A stretch of 64,000 nt of DNA from Dermanyssus gallinae (Eukaryota > Arthropoda > Arachnida > Mesostigmata > Dermanyssidae). The number at the start of each line of letters is the position of its first letter. Positions within the stretch are counted from its first letter, which is position 1. The DNA lies in NCBI GenBank assembly GCA_003439945.1, contig QVRM01006062.1:1-64000 (forward strand), given 5' to 3'. The notes under the pieces were generated by a model. That model was given only the letters and a program-made list of their open reading frames with translations. It made no database searches and was not told the DNA's origin. Below are positions 48,201-59,503 of this stretch, one piece after another. Both the position numbers and the translations under genes were made by a program.

Positions 48201-50705
48201 TTCAATTTAAATGCACCCTCATTTTGTGACACACTTTACAATGTTTACATTTTACGAACCAAGACCTAGATTCATACAACAGTCAGTTTACTTGTGTGTA
48301 GACCTTTGCGCCGTTTCGAGTTCTCAATGCCCGCCACGAATTTTTTTTATTTACACTGTTTCTCATGGACATTTGTTTTGACGAGATGGTGTTACCGAAT
48401 CTTAGTTAAAGTAAAGATTATTTAAACAAATGCTTAACTAGTTTAATATATTTGATGAGTTTATAGTACGATTGTACATCCGCTGGACTGCATTTTTCAA
48501 ATAGGACTTATCACAATAGAATTTTGGGCAATGTTACATCTTATTGAGGCACGACGAAGGAATTTTCTCTGCATACGTTTCATTTGTTTAATTTATTTGT
48601 CTAAATAGAGCCGCAAAATCTTATAACATTAGGTTTACTTAGGTACAGCCAAAGTAATATAAAACCTTATGTAAACAATTGTAATCATTAATTATAAAAC
48701 AACGAAATGGCACTGATATAAGCATTTCATTATTAGACCATTTAGAAACCGCATAATTGTACCATGCCTCTAGTAACGAAAGTAGTTTTCTTTTGTTAGC
48801 GGGGTTAGGAGGTCTGTATAGTTTTAGATCATCGGCATTCGTTTTATACGCCAACGATACGGAGATAAGGTTTTTATGATGAAAAAAACATACGCCCAAA
48901 AAAGTGAGCCAAGGCTTGACCGCTGAGACACGCCAGAGGGATACGCACCCGACTTACTAAAGCTATTGTGTGTGCCAACGCAGAACTCTCAACAGGAAAG
49001 ATAACTATCAATCTAGGATAACGAGTAGGACAACGTTCAAGTTCATAAGTCTTTATGTAAAGTTTTACATGGTTTACTCTATCAAATGCTTTCAAAAAAA
49101 TCAAAATATATACAATCAAAGGCCAACCTATTGTTTATTATTATGGCCCAAGCTTAAATCATTTTGAAGAGTTAAGTTGCCGTAAGTTTGCTGTAAGTAA
49201 AATCATATTGGTCGTCATCCAACAGGCCTTTGGATTGAAGAAAAAAAGAAACAAATATGGTTCACTAGCAGTTTTTGAAAGATAATACATGCGATTGATA
49301 ATTATCTACATTTGACTTTGGACCCTTCTTATGCACACGAGTAACGACTGACTGCAGATTTTTTTGGCACAATGTCATACTTATAATACCTACTCAATAT
49401 AAAAAAGGGGTTTAGTTTTCACAGCCGCTACCTTTTTGTAAATCATGGGTGGAATCAAATGAGAAGTAGAGCTAAAGTTAGTGGGTAGAAGCTTAATATT
49501 CTGATATTTCTAAGTACGGGCAGCCGCTTTCCGAGCCCACGTCGTTGGAAACACCTTTGAGAACTGAACCCTCTTGAGCAACAAAAACCGGATAGAAAAA
49601 TCCTTAAGTGCATTTGCTTCAGAAGCGTCTACGAGGATTGTTCGATCTAGATTTAAAGTTGCAATGCTTTTTTCTTTAATCATTTATTTGCATATCTAAA
49701 AAACAATTTTTAAAAAGCAAGATTAGCTTCTTCCATTATACGAAGACTTCTACCTTTCCGCAACTTTTTTGGCACTACACATTTTGTTCTCGATAGATCA
49801 GCAGTTGGTTGCAAATTTACGTAAAATAGCACAATTGTTCACTTGCCATTTCGTTAGGATATGCATTCTTTAATAAGTGAATGCATCTGGTACTAAAAGC
49901 TATTACACATCGAGTCAACCGTATCAGAAAAAATTATCTAGTCTATACAAGCAAGCCTATAGATGATCATTTCATAGCTCCCCTTCCAGAAATTAAAACC
50001 TCCCTCGTTTACTGTAGACTATTCAGCATAAAAGAAAATAGTAAATGAAATGGCATTGTGATCGAATAGGACTGGCGACTGAAATACTCGTATGTATATC
50101 TTCAAATGATAGATAGGTAAAACTAAATCAATAATAGAGCCCATATTGTCGTCGTCATCGCCTGATACACCTTTAGTTATTCTATCGAATCAGAATCCTT
50201 TCGGGGCTGACTCTCAGCCAAGATTTAACGTTCGTGGGACTGCTTTTCGCTTCATAGACGGACCCCCATAAATACAAATGTGCAACGGTGGGGATCGAAC
50301 CCGCGCACCTATGTGTCTCCTCCGGTCGCGAGACGCAGACGCATGCCACCACGCCACCGGGCTCGACATAGTTATTCTATCAGTGACTATACAACTATTA
50401 GTTGGATTGTATTTAAATGGCCAAGACTGCTAAAGTTACTATTACTATTGGTGTGACTAGATAACTGATTGAGAGGACTGTTACTACATTCGACTAGCAA
50501 AGTGATCCTTAGTATTACCTACAATGGCGAATGTGTTACTTATTTTATCACTGGAACTGACCTGGGTGGTCTCAGTACCATGGCAATACAGTGGAGGGCG
50601 AGTTACTTCTCTATTTGCTGGTGGAAGCCGTTGGTGATGCAGGCGTTAACAAGCGTTACCTCCATGGTTTGTGAATCTATAAGCAAAATATTTTTTCAGG
50701 GAAGA
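48200..50705 (-). pseudogene. CR1/Jockey-type LINE relic, copy 2 (carries SINE)
   Basis: Read right to left, FVSACITNGFHQQI-like and SSDKISNTFAIVG segments (about 50670-50520) match the end of the endonuclease (the F-x-x-x-C-x-x-x-G-x-x-Q region). Linker sequence shared with copy 1 follows. RVHKKGPKSNVDNYQSHVLS (about 49340-49280) then matches the H-K-K-G-P polymerase entry, then QSKGLLDDDQYDF (about 49240-49200). FLKAFDRVNH (about 49097-49069) is motif A, and ADDLKLYRP (about 48836-48810) is the catalytic box with both Asp residues. Frameshifts and stops are frequent, and a SINE interrupts it at 50187-50368. Confidence 0.75.
50187..50368 (-). mobile_element. tRNA-derived SINE with 13-bp target duplication
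   Basis: The element is about 182 bases and is bounded by TAGTTATTCTATC at 50174-50186 and 50369-50381. Its 5' part, on minus, is a clear tRNA-like head: A box TGGCGTGGTGG (50356-50346), an anticodon-like arm, and B box GGTTCGATCCC (50301-50291), about 78 bases overall. The remaining 100 or so bases form an unrelated tail. Copy 1 of the host LINE has no insertion at the matching site (about 37590-37600). SINEs move using LINE enzymes, and the duplication length fits that mechanism. Confidence 0.85.
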
Positions 50706-50719
50706 TTGAGGAAGACACA

Positions 50720-51000
50720 CGCACGGTGTCTTGCGCGATGCCGGCGAGACCGACGACCTGGATCATACGCTTTTCGCATGCAGGGCTCTCGATAGCACGG
50801 GGCAGGCGGCCCGATCACGACTAGACGTGCAGTGTAGTCCGACGAGAGATCTACTCTCAAGGATGCTCAGCTGGAAGTAGAGCTCGGTAGACGGATTCTG
50901 ATTTTGTGGAGATCCTTGTAAGAGCGGAGACAACGATGAGGGAAGAGAGACGGGCACGCATGGAGCGTCGCCAGCAGACTGAAGATTGAAAACCAGTTCA
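50720..51000 (+). pseudogene. R1-like LINE C-terminal fragment
   Basis: The plus frame DAGETDDLDHTLFACRALDS (about 50737-50796) matches the E-D-x-x-H-T-x-F-x-C zinc-region motif of R1 C-termini. It is similar to the tail at 20.24-20.43 kb, where HTLMLCALDSTGRG occurs. RAETTMREERRARMERRQQ (about 50915-50975) follows, matching the charged helix that ends these proteins. Confidence 0.65.
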
Positions 51001-51784
51001 GCGGCTCCCTACGTACGCTAAGGTAATACCACAAATAACCCGGTGATGTAGGTTAGGGGATTATCAGGTTTTCTGGGTTTGAGATGGCCACACTACCCAG
51101 GCTAAAATGTGTGCATTATGCATTTGTGTTCCTGGCCCTGTAAAAACGCCTGCTTCGAGTAAGCCCACAATAGGCGACGTTGAGCGGAGCACCAGATTTC
51201 AGATCTTATCATGTGCAACTTCAAGTAGCTGCGCAGCTGTTGAACGCCCGTTTGTAAAACTATGTTGCTGTCAAGCAAGTAAGGCTTATCCTCCTACGTG
51301 GAGATTGATCGCATTTCCATGGCGAGAATTTAACCGGAATGTACACCAGTTAAATAAAATATAATTATTAAAACACAACATCAAAACCAATTTCGATAAA
51401 TTGAGGTTCCTTATGCTATTTCGGCAAAGCGTCCGTCCTGCGGCTAATTAAATTGGAAAAACACTGCAATATATATATATATATATGCGCTGCATGTAGA
51501 ATTTATTTTTTCATGGCTATGACCCTCGGCGGAAATAATTAAATACGTTTAACGACGGGTGCAGGGAAATTGGCACCAGCCGAGTTGAAGGTCGAAAAAC
51601 GCATATCAGAACGAACGAGAGAGTAATAAATTACTTGTCGGCCTACTGCTATCGTGGCTAGAGTGCCAGTGTGTTAATTAGCATACTTGCTAAAAATATA
51701 GCGCCCACACGGAATAAACCATAATAATTATTTTTCTTTTGACTTGTTTGTCTTTCAAAAGTGATACTATATCATAAGCATCAC

Positions 51785-51851
<67 letters not shown>

Positions 51852-52040
51852 TATTCAGCAGGGTATGCTATATTAACAAATATTAATATCTGGCCTGTAA
51901 CGCAAACCCATGTGCATTTATATCAACTTCGCTTAATTAATCGGTAAGGAAGCTTTGCATTAGCAAAGCGTATTCTAGAAATTACGAGCCTGTTGGTTGC
52001 CCATGCAAATAACAATATCTCTAGCCATGCGCCAGGCGAA
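51001..52040. other. non-coding interval
   Basis: No supported gene. It contains a short (TA)n at 51469-51486. Confidence 0.35.
51786..51848. repeat. (TA)n followed by poly-T
   Basis: About 35 bases of alternating AT, then 28 T residues. Confidence 0.95.
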
Positions 52041-52048
52041 CATATTAT

Positions 52049-52870
52049 TCATGTGCTCCGTCCTTGCAACGTATCTGGGCACATACATTGGTTTCTTCGA
52101 TTTTTGGGCCTTACTTCAAAGAAATGATCAATAAGACTTGCGTTCATAAGTAGCGCTAAAATCGGTCTGTCATTTTTCTTGAGTGCGTCCATTAAGAACG
52201 GTACTAGAATGTCGTTCGTTTTGAGATCACATTTTCTGTGGAGTCTTCTTACAAATCTCCCTTGTACACCTTCCATCAAACCTATGCATTTACACAAATA
52301 TGGATGCCATACATATGAACAGTATAAACGTTTGAACAATCGATTTGTACAAACGAAGATGCACCGTAGGCTCCTTGACAATAAAACAGCGGAACAACAT
52401 ATTCACAAGTATGAATGCTGCTTTGACTAGTTCCCTGATATGTGCGAAGAAGGTGAGGTCTGCCGAGATTAGGACTCTAAGATCCCGCGTCACGTTGGCC
52501 GTTGGCAGTGTTGACCCGTTGAGTAAGTAGTTTAGCTGTGGAGGAGCCGTGTTTCACAATGAGACATTTGTGAGCGGTGAGCTGCCTGCCTACCATTGTC
52601 AACGCACCACCGGCTGACACCGTCCACCGCGGACTACATTGCTGTGTGCTCCAATAAGGAATCGAGCGCACTATAAGTTTTAACATCGTCTGCGTATAAG
52701 AGATTTTTAACAGTCGATGGTATATAGAGTTTCATATCTAAGCTAAATATTACTCGGAACGTCCGCTTGCGTAAAAACTCTGCAAACCAGTCGCAGGCCT
52801 GCGGATGGGCCTCGAGCGCTCTTAGCTTGTTAACTACAATCTTGTGTAAAATCTCGTCTTGTTAGTTTCT
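52049..52870 (-). pseudogene. CR1/Jockey-type LINE polymerase and C-terminus relic
   Basis: Right to left: DEILHKIVVNKLRALEAHP (about 52860-52800, motif A region with the first Asp context changed), FAEFLRKRTFRVIFS (about 52790-52745), YADDVKTYSALDSLLEH (YADD at 52696-52685), CLIVKHG (about 52575), TRDLRVLISADL (about 52493-52458), VNMLFRCFIVKEPTVHLRLY (about 52405-52345), then VWHPYLCKCIGLMEGVQGRF (about 52315-52250). The segment holding the GVPQGSVLGP motif is missing between RVIFS and the YADD block, so there is an internal deletion. Two or three frameshifts split the rest. It is dead. Confidence 0.8.
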
Positions 52871-52919
52871 TCACATTTAATTGTCCCCTAAAATGTGCCA
52901 CTAGAAGCCTGTGGTCTAA

Positions 52920-52938
52920 GATATATATATATATATAG
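52920..52938. repeat. short (TA)n microsatellite
   Basis: Alternating AT array of about 19 bases. Confidence 0.85.
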
Positions 52939-52939
52939 A

Positions 52940-54970
52940 AAGCGCGCAAGGCAAAGGCCCCTCAAGTTAACAGTTCCCAACGGTGCGTTGATGGTGTGCT
53001 GAAAACCGCGCTGCGCCTCATGTAAGGGCTATTGCTGATAACTTTAAATTCATGTATGATAATGCTAAGCTGCACACCACTTTAAGAACCTAGTGAAGTG
53101 GCTAACAATACAAACGCAAACTGTGACGCAAAATTCTGGCCGTGCTTGAGAGCTAACCAGCTGGCCTTTCGAGTAGTCTGTTGTGACTGCAAAATGTGCC
53201 GCATCGTCAAATGTTATGAGAATGAGTCAATTTTTTGCTCTAAAACGATACCCCAGTTAATGACTGCCAGGACTAGCGCACTAGCTCCCTAAACCCTGCC
53301 GCCAAAAATACATATATCTCTAAAAGAGCGACACAGTTCTGCGGGCCGGCAATACATCAAATCGGCAGGACTACCGCTAATCTAACATAGAGCCATATGA
53401 ACGAACACATCCGAATGAGCGCTATACGTTATGTTGCGGTAGCCGGTTGCCGATGTTGTAGCCGATTTGCTGCGAGATCCTACGAGGTCTCTACGTAGTG
53501 TGAAACCTGCCTGGGCGTGTATAGCCAGTGGCCTCAAAAGCCTTTTACTCTGAAAAGCGCGCGTTTGGAAACGATGTCTCCTTTGTCTTGCATCTCTTCT
53601 GTGCTACGCACACCGAACACAAAGCGACGGCGCACTTCAGGCGACGGCACCTCCCCAAGACCCTTAACGACGGAGACACGGTAGGTTCGGCTGCGAGCCA
53701 ACGAAATCAACACGACAGGAACACACCCACACACACAGATGGCACATTTGTCCTACTTTGTTCATACGCATTTGTTTTCCAACGCTACCTAATGGCAATC
53801 CGTGGGTACGTATAGGCACATCCTAGATCGTTAGGAGACGAGAAAATATGATACGTGCACTAGTCGTGCGCTCTAGAACACGTGCAATCCTTGCTGGACC
53901 AGATACGAAACCATACGAAATAGACGACGTCTGTTTTGGGGAGTCTATCACGATAGTAGTAAAATACAGCCATCATAGGTGTTGTCATTCGTGTTGTTTA
54001 TATTATGCCTCTGGGCTAGCAAATGTGCTTACTGTGACGGTGTAGCTTAACACCGACCTTGCGGGGACAGGGCATTTTTATGTACTTGTTGCTGACAACC
54101 ACGTAGTCTGGCCTAGTTTATAGACTGCCCATATTTCATTCTTGTAAAGTAAAGCTTGTGCACAAGTGTGACGCCTTACCTAGGCAAGGTTTGAATTCGG
54201 CTTTACAGACACAGAATCATAAAATGCCCTACTTTTGCATCCAACGCATTAAATTCTATGCAGTATAGCGCTTAATTGGGAATCAGAAGAAGCCCTGAAA
54301 TAGTTTGTGGCCGGCTGCAACGTCGATAGAGACACTGCACTTTTCTGTTGCTAGAAAAAATGTTTGTGGAATTAAAATTAAATTTGATTTTTAAAAATGC
54401 GCTTGTGCTGTTGACAATACATTTGACATTGCAAATGATATCATGACAACACGAACGTTGCTGACTAGTCAACTGCTGGTCGAAAATATTTTTTTCAACT
54501 TGTTACTATGCCGACACATGATGCTGTAACAAGACTTCCTTATGATTTTAACTGATTCTGATATAAGTGAGAATTAGCTTAGCTAATTCATCGTGACACG
54601 TGTAACATATGCATAATGTATTATAAATGTGAACCTTTATGTAGTACCTGGTCCTGTTGCATCTGATAACTAAGCTTTTAGCTTTTGTATTGTAGGTGAT
54701 TCTTGTGGAAAATCCATTTGGAACAAATTGCTGCCCATTTGAAAATATTCGATTGGCTTACTATATTTCATGCTTGTGAGTCTGTGAATGACATGTATTA
54801 AATAATTATAATACCAGCCCACACAAAGGGGGAAAACAAATGTGAGAAATTACAGACCTCCATCACAGTGCTAGATTGCAGGCTGCATCTTAGAAAAATT
54901 ACTTGTGGCGCACATATTCCATGCACCATGTTTTTATGTTTGTATATTGTATTGATAAAAAAATAACGTC
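52940..54970. other. non-coding interval
   Basis: No supported gene. The 95-codon plus frame at 53528-53815 has no recognisable motif. Confidence 0.35.
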
Positions 54971-54978
54971 TGAACTGA

Positions 54979-55020
54979 AATACCTTAAATACGCAGATGA
55001 TCTCAAATTGTACTGCCAAA
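54979..55020 (+). pseudogene. isolated LINE catalytic-box fragment
   Basis: The plus frame reads YLKYADDLKLYCQS then stop. YADD with a following LKLY is diagnostic of LINE reverse transcriptases. It lies upstream of a separate motif A fragment, which is the wrong order for one element, so it is its own relic. Confidence 0.5.
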
Positions 55021-55159
55021 GTTAGGTAAAATAAAGGTTTTGTCCTTGAAACTGTCGTTTATCTCAACAAGAACCGTCTGGCACAGCGAAGGTCCTGCTT
55101 AGGCAAGATCTCCATATGTAAACAAAAGTAGCGTCTAGAAAAATAATGTACTAACAAGT

Positions 55160-56065
55160 AATTTTAGATTTTTTCCCAGGAGGTTGTCTGTAGGCAGTCT
55201 TTTTAACCTGCGTCAAGGCCTTTGACAAGTCTCCGCGCGATCTTATGATCGACTTGTTTCAGACAGACTGACATAGGTGGAGCTCTTCGGCGGGTAGTTT
55301 CCCGTTCTTTTTGACGATGACACGCTGTTGGTGGAGGGAAGGAGTGGCGTACTTGAGCTAACGCAGAATGTTGGGCTCCTCAGGAGGACCCACTGAGCTG
55401 CAATTCGTTCACGCTACTTCTAGCCGACCTGGTTCAATACGTGCGTCAAGAGTTTCTGAAGATTCTGCCAAAGCTGGCGTATAGTACAGACAGAGTGTGG
55501 CAACATCTATCTCAGTCGAATTTTTGTTTTCCTGAGAAGTACTTCATACTATACATGAAGCGAGTACTTTGCTATTTAATCAGGGCGAGAAACAAACCGG
55601 TTTGTGTATGCATTGTCGGACTGTGAAGCATGGTGAAGATGCTTCGGCTTAGGCTGCGTATCCCTGTGACGGAGCCACTTAACCAGTTTTTGTTAAGTGG
55701 CTCTTGAGTAGTGGCGACGCAAAGTCACGGAGGCAGAGACGGGGGTAAGAACGCTTCACATCTTTAAGTGTCTTTGGTTGTGGGCTGAGGTGGCCTGCGA
55801 TGACAGGCGCGTCTATACTAGGTGCATTGTGCATGGGTTCCATCACCTCGTATGCTCCCGTAGGGAATTTCATGACGACTTTAGTACTCAGTGTATTTGT
55901 CGGTTCTGCTCGCAGCAATGCGCTAAGTGCCACTCGTTTGATTGTAGGGCACTGCAACGAAAACCTTTGCACTTTTTCCCTCGGTGAAACAGCAGGACAA
56001 CAAATATTGCGTTTAATAATAATATAAACCATTATGTACATACTCTATTTGAATAAAATAATATA
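55160..56065 (+). pseudogene. LINE polymerase fragments and C-terminus with 3' end
   Basis: Ordered plus-strand motifs: CVKAFDKSPRDLMIDL (about 55209-55256, motif A), LFDDDTLLVEGRSGVLELTQ (about 55302-55363, catalytic box read as DDD), ILPKLAYSTDRVWQHLSQSN (about 55462-55523), YMKRVLCYL (about 55553-55580), and a C-terminal Cys/His cluster CICRFCSQQC followed by H-S-F-D-C (about 55898-55947). AATAAA (about 56053) ends it. The block between motif A and the DDD box is deleted. The tail matches those at 29.4 and 35.4 kb. Confidence 0.7.
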
Positions 56066-56069
56066 TGAT

Positions 56070-59000
56070 TGATTAAAAAGGCGGTTTTGGTTGTAGCATA
56101 AAATTCGAAAGGTAAATGCTATGCATTGCCCACATCTGATCAACGTCACCGTAACGTGAACTCGCTGAGAGTCGGGCGGCTGCTTTATTGGAGTCCCGAC
56201 TTCTTAATTTAAACAGCGGCGAAACACCTGGTAGTGTTTCATGTGATCGTAACGCTGTGGCATAATTGCAAGCATGGGAAAGTTAATAAATGTAATTTTA
56301 TCTAATTTTGAGCATACTGCGGTCAACCGCGGACGAGTAGAGCAACACGTGTAAACCAAACAGGAGGCGTCATGACTGCTACTGGATGTCAGGGTGACAC
56401 GAAGTTGTTTCGCCAAAGCAAACTCCTGCCGCCTTCGGCAGTCACGCATGTCACGAGCATCGCTTTAAGAGTCAAAGCCGCATAATGGTTTAGTAACTAG
56501 ACACACACCTTTAAGGAGGTTTTTTAATAGTTTAGTAACTAGTTACTGTAAAGTGTATTTCAAACAATTACACACATAATCTCGCCGTCGTATACTACGG
56601 TGTATATGCACGCGGGGACCCTTGCTTCATCACGCACACCGCGCCCTATCCGCCTTCAAACCCTGAACTACCCTGAACTATTAGAGGAACCATAATAATA
56701 ACCAGAATAATAGAGTGACTATTGTATTAACCGTTCGTTGTTTTATACGTACGTCACGACAATACGGTCAGCGGTAACGCCTTGAGACTGTATATAATAG
56801 TCGCAGTACACGTATTATATAAGTCACAAAGCTGCTCGCAAAGCTTGCTCCTACAGTTCGGGGATACTACTAAATAAGGCCTTGACGTAACTTTGACGAC
56901 GGTCTTATCTAAAACCTCAATAAAGGGAACAGAAGAGCGTACGTTACGCGTTGGGTCATCGAACGTGTACCTCTCGATTTGCTTCGTTTCGTTCGTCGTC
57001 TCATATTGCTGTCTCGCTATTTACTAAATAGGGATAAAACCACCTGCTCTCTGTAGAGCTTTCATTGTGATTTTAGAGCCCGCAGAGCTGCTGTTGCTTC
57101 GGCTGCTGTTCGTGTCAGGAGGAGCCGTTTGAGTGGTGTGTTGTAATCGAGTGTTGCTCCTTTTGTGGGCTCTGAGACAGCGTGCTCAATCGACCGTTCT
57201 AACAGCGGCTAACTACAAGCTGGTAGCTTGGTTGTTGTTGTTGTTGCTACTGTTGCCCTTGTTCGCGCTGTTGCTGTTGCTGCTGCTAGACTGACTGGCT
57301 AAAGGACTCTAACGGAGCAGCGTCCCGTTGGTTAATTAGTTTCGGCCGACGGCTGCAACAACACGCAGGTAGAGACCTCGACAGCGCCGACAGCGGAACA
57401 GTGTTAGCGATGGCGGCGTCTCTGCGTCCCCACCTCGTTGCCGTCAGGTAAACAAAGCATGGCCAACGACATACGCTGTAGGACTCCGTGGTGGAGCAAA
57501 AAGCTACTAGTCCTGATTTGTTCAAACAAGCTTAGTAGTGCAGTAGTAGTGGTAGTAATGCTAATAGTAGTAATAGGTAGTAGTAGTAGTAGTAGAAGGT
57601 GCGGGACCCGTGGAAGTAGAAGAACCTGAAATGCAAGTGACTAACAGAGGCGCATCCATCTGAGCACGGATCTAATCTCGTAGCACTTTCGGCTCAAACT
57701 CGTCATGCTGTCCGCATTTCATCACCTCCTAAGCTTCTTCTCCACCTACTGCATCGAGTCTTTCTTACTGTATGTCAATCAAGGTGTGCTTGGTGGTGAC
57801 ATTTTGTCCATTCATAGCAAAAGCAACCCAGTACTTAAGGGTGCGATTGAACAAAACCAAGAAGGCGATTTATCGAAATCAATTGATTTCATGAGCACGA
57901 GCGACTCTAAACGTCCCGACTGGATGACCTTGAGCGTCTTTAAGAGCAGACGGACGCTAGTCTAGTAAGATGTGATCGTGACCGGCTCATTGGCACCTTC
58001 TATGGTCGGGGGCGGCGCAGCCCAGACTGGATGCACAGCGGCCTTGGCGAAAGCAGATAAATGCGCGTGCCAGAATACGCGTTCATCAAGGAATCTGTTG
58101 AGTTTCGGCCATTTGCATTAAAAACATTGGGTAGTTCGTCTGGTTACGGACATAATCAACAGAATATCTGAAGGCCTTAGACTAGTCACCCGCGACCAAC
58201 GGCTGGGGATTTTTTCGAGCCAGAGGCTGTCACTAAAGTACAACTTTAGGTGCAATGCCATACCTTGCACCAATACCGTCTCGGTATCGGGCGCGTTGAC
58301 CAAGTAGAATATACCTAACCCAGAGCCTAGCGACATAACGTCTATCGAGCCAGATCATGAGTGAGAGCAATCTTTGACACAGTGTAATCGGATTATTCTC
58401 GACGAAACTGCAAATCCGTACTTCGATCACGTGTATATAGCCGTATATTCGACGATGGGGAAGTGCGGAATACGTGGTCTCGTATGCGACCGAAGCGCCC
58501 ATGTTATCGCTTTTCTATCACGGATGTATCTATCTAGACAGCTATCGTATCATAGCAAGCGCGTTGAATTGGGTCTTGAGAAAGAGGCAAGCTCGGCTTT
58601 GCAAGTACGACCTCTTGCGGATAAGAAAAACAAGGGAACAAAGAGAGAAATAAAAAAGAGAGAGTGAGAAAGAGCACACGAATGAGTGTGATGAGAAAAT
58701 TACCCGCCGAAAACAGGCACCATCTTTGTAGCCGGTCGATCTGCCTTTCCGGGTTCAACACCGAGAACAGGGTAGCTCAGCTGCTACTACTACTACTACT
58801 ACTAGAACAGTGCCTTTCTACTACTGTGTGGCCTGTGCTGCTGCCGCGGCAGGCCCGTGGTGTGCGATAGATGTATGTTCATACGCTCCAACGAGATAAG
58901 AAGCTCATGAGCAACAACGGCAGTAACACTCACTGACTGGCTTTATGTGAGCGCCAGGTTTGATACCCGCTTTTCCAAACTGCCATCGACTGTGCCGAGG

Positions 59001-59234
59001 GCCGGTGAGAGTTGTGGCCCCGAAATGTTCACAGGCGAAGTGTACGGGGGCGTCGTGCGCCAGGCCTTATAGACAAACAGACAGTTACTTCCACACACAG
59101 AACATGACGAATGATGGCGGTGGTGGTAAAGGGAATCTGCTCATTGATAAGCGGAGAAGAGCACACGAATCCATTTTATGTATATATATATATATATATA
59201 CTGATTATGCATGACAAAGTATACACGCACACAA

Positions 59235-59268
<34 letters not shown>

Positions 59269-59435
59269 GTATTTATATATACATTTCATATTTGCACACA
59301 CATATACACACAAATATGCATATGCGGATAGACATACCACTCGGAAAATCGATTTTTCTTTACGGCTGAAATAGAATAGCATTTTTAGCCGGTTTTTAAA
59401 CATATCTACCGTCTTCGTGTTTTTTGAGGGACTTT
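56070..59435. other. interval without recognised genes
   Basis: No supported gene. It contains TTG/CTG triplets at about 57229-57285, GTA triplets at about 57535-57596, CTA triplets at about 58781-58803, and (TA)n arrays at about 59179-59200 and 59237-59267. Unrecognised frames include plus 57705-57965 and minus 58233-58502. Confidence 0.35.
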
Positions 59436-59436
59436 G

Positions 59437-59503
59437 AGAACTAGCTCGTCTTTAGAACTGGCTCGTTTTAAAAACGAGCTAGTTCTAAAGACGAGCTGGT
59501 TCT
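59437..59503. repeat. inverted junction at the satellite edge
   Basis: The first two satellite units (59437-59469) run in the opposite orientation to the rest. They pair with the next two (59471-59503) with two mismatches in 33 bases, around a single central A at 59470. Confidence 0.85.

Noticed and set aside
53528..53815. 95-codon plus-strand ORF
   Set aside because: It has no recognisable motif, no splice context and a length expected by chance.
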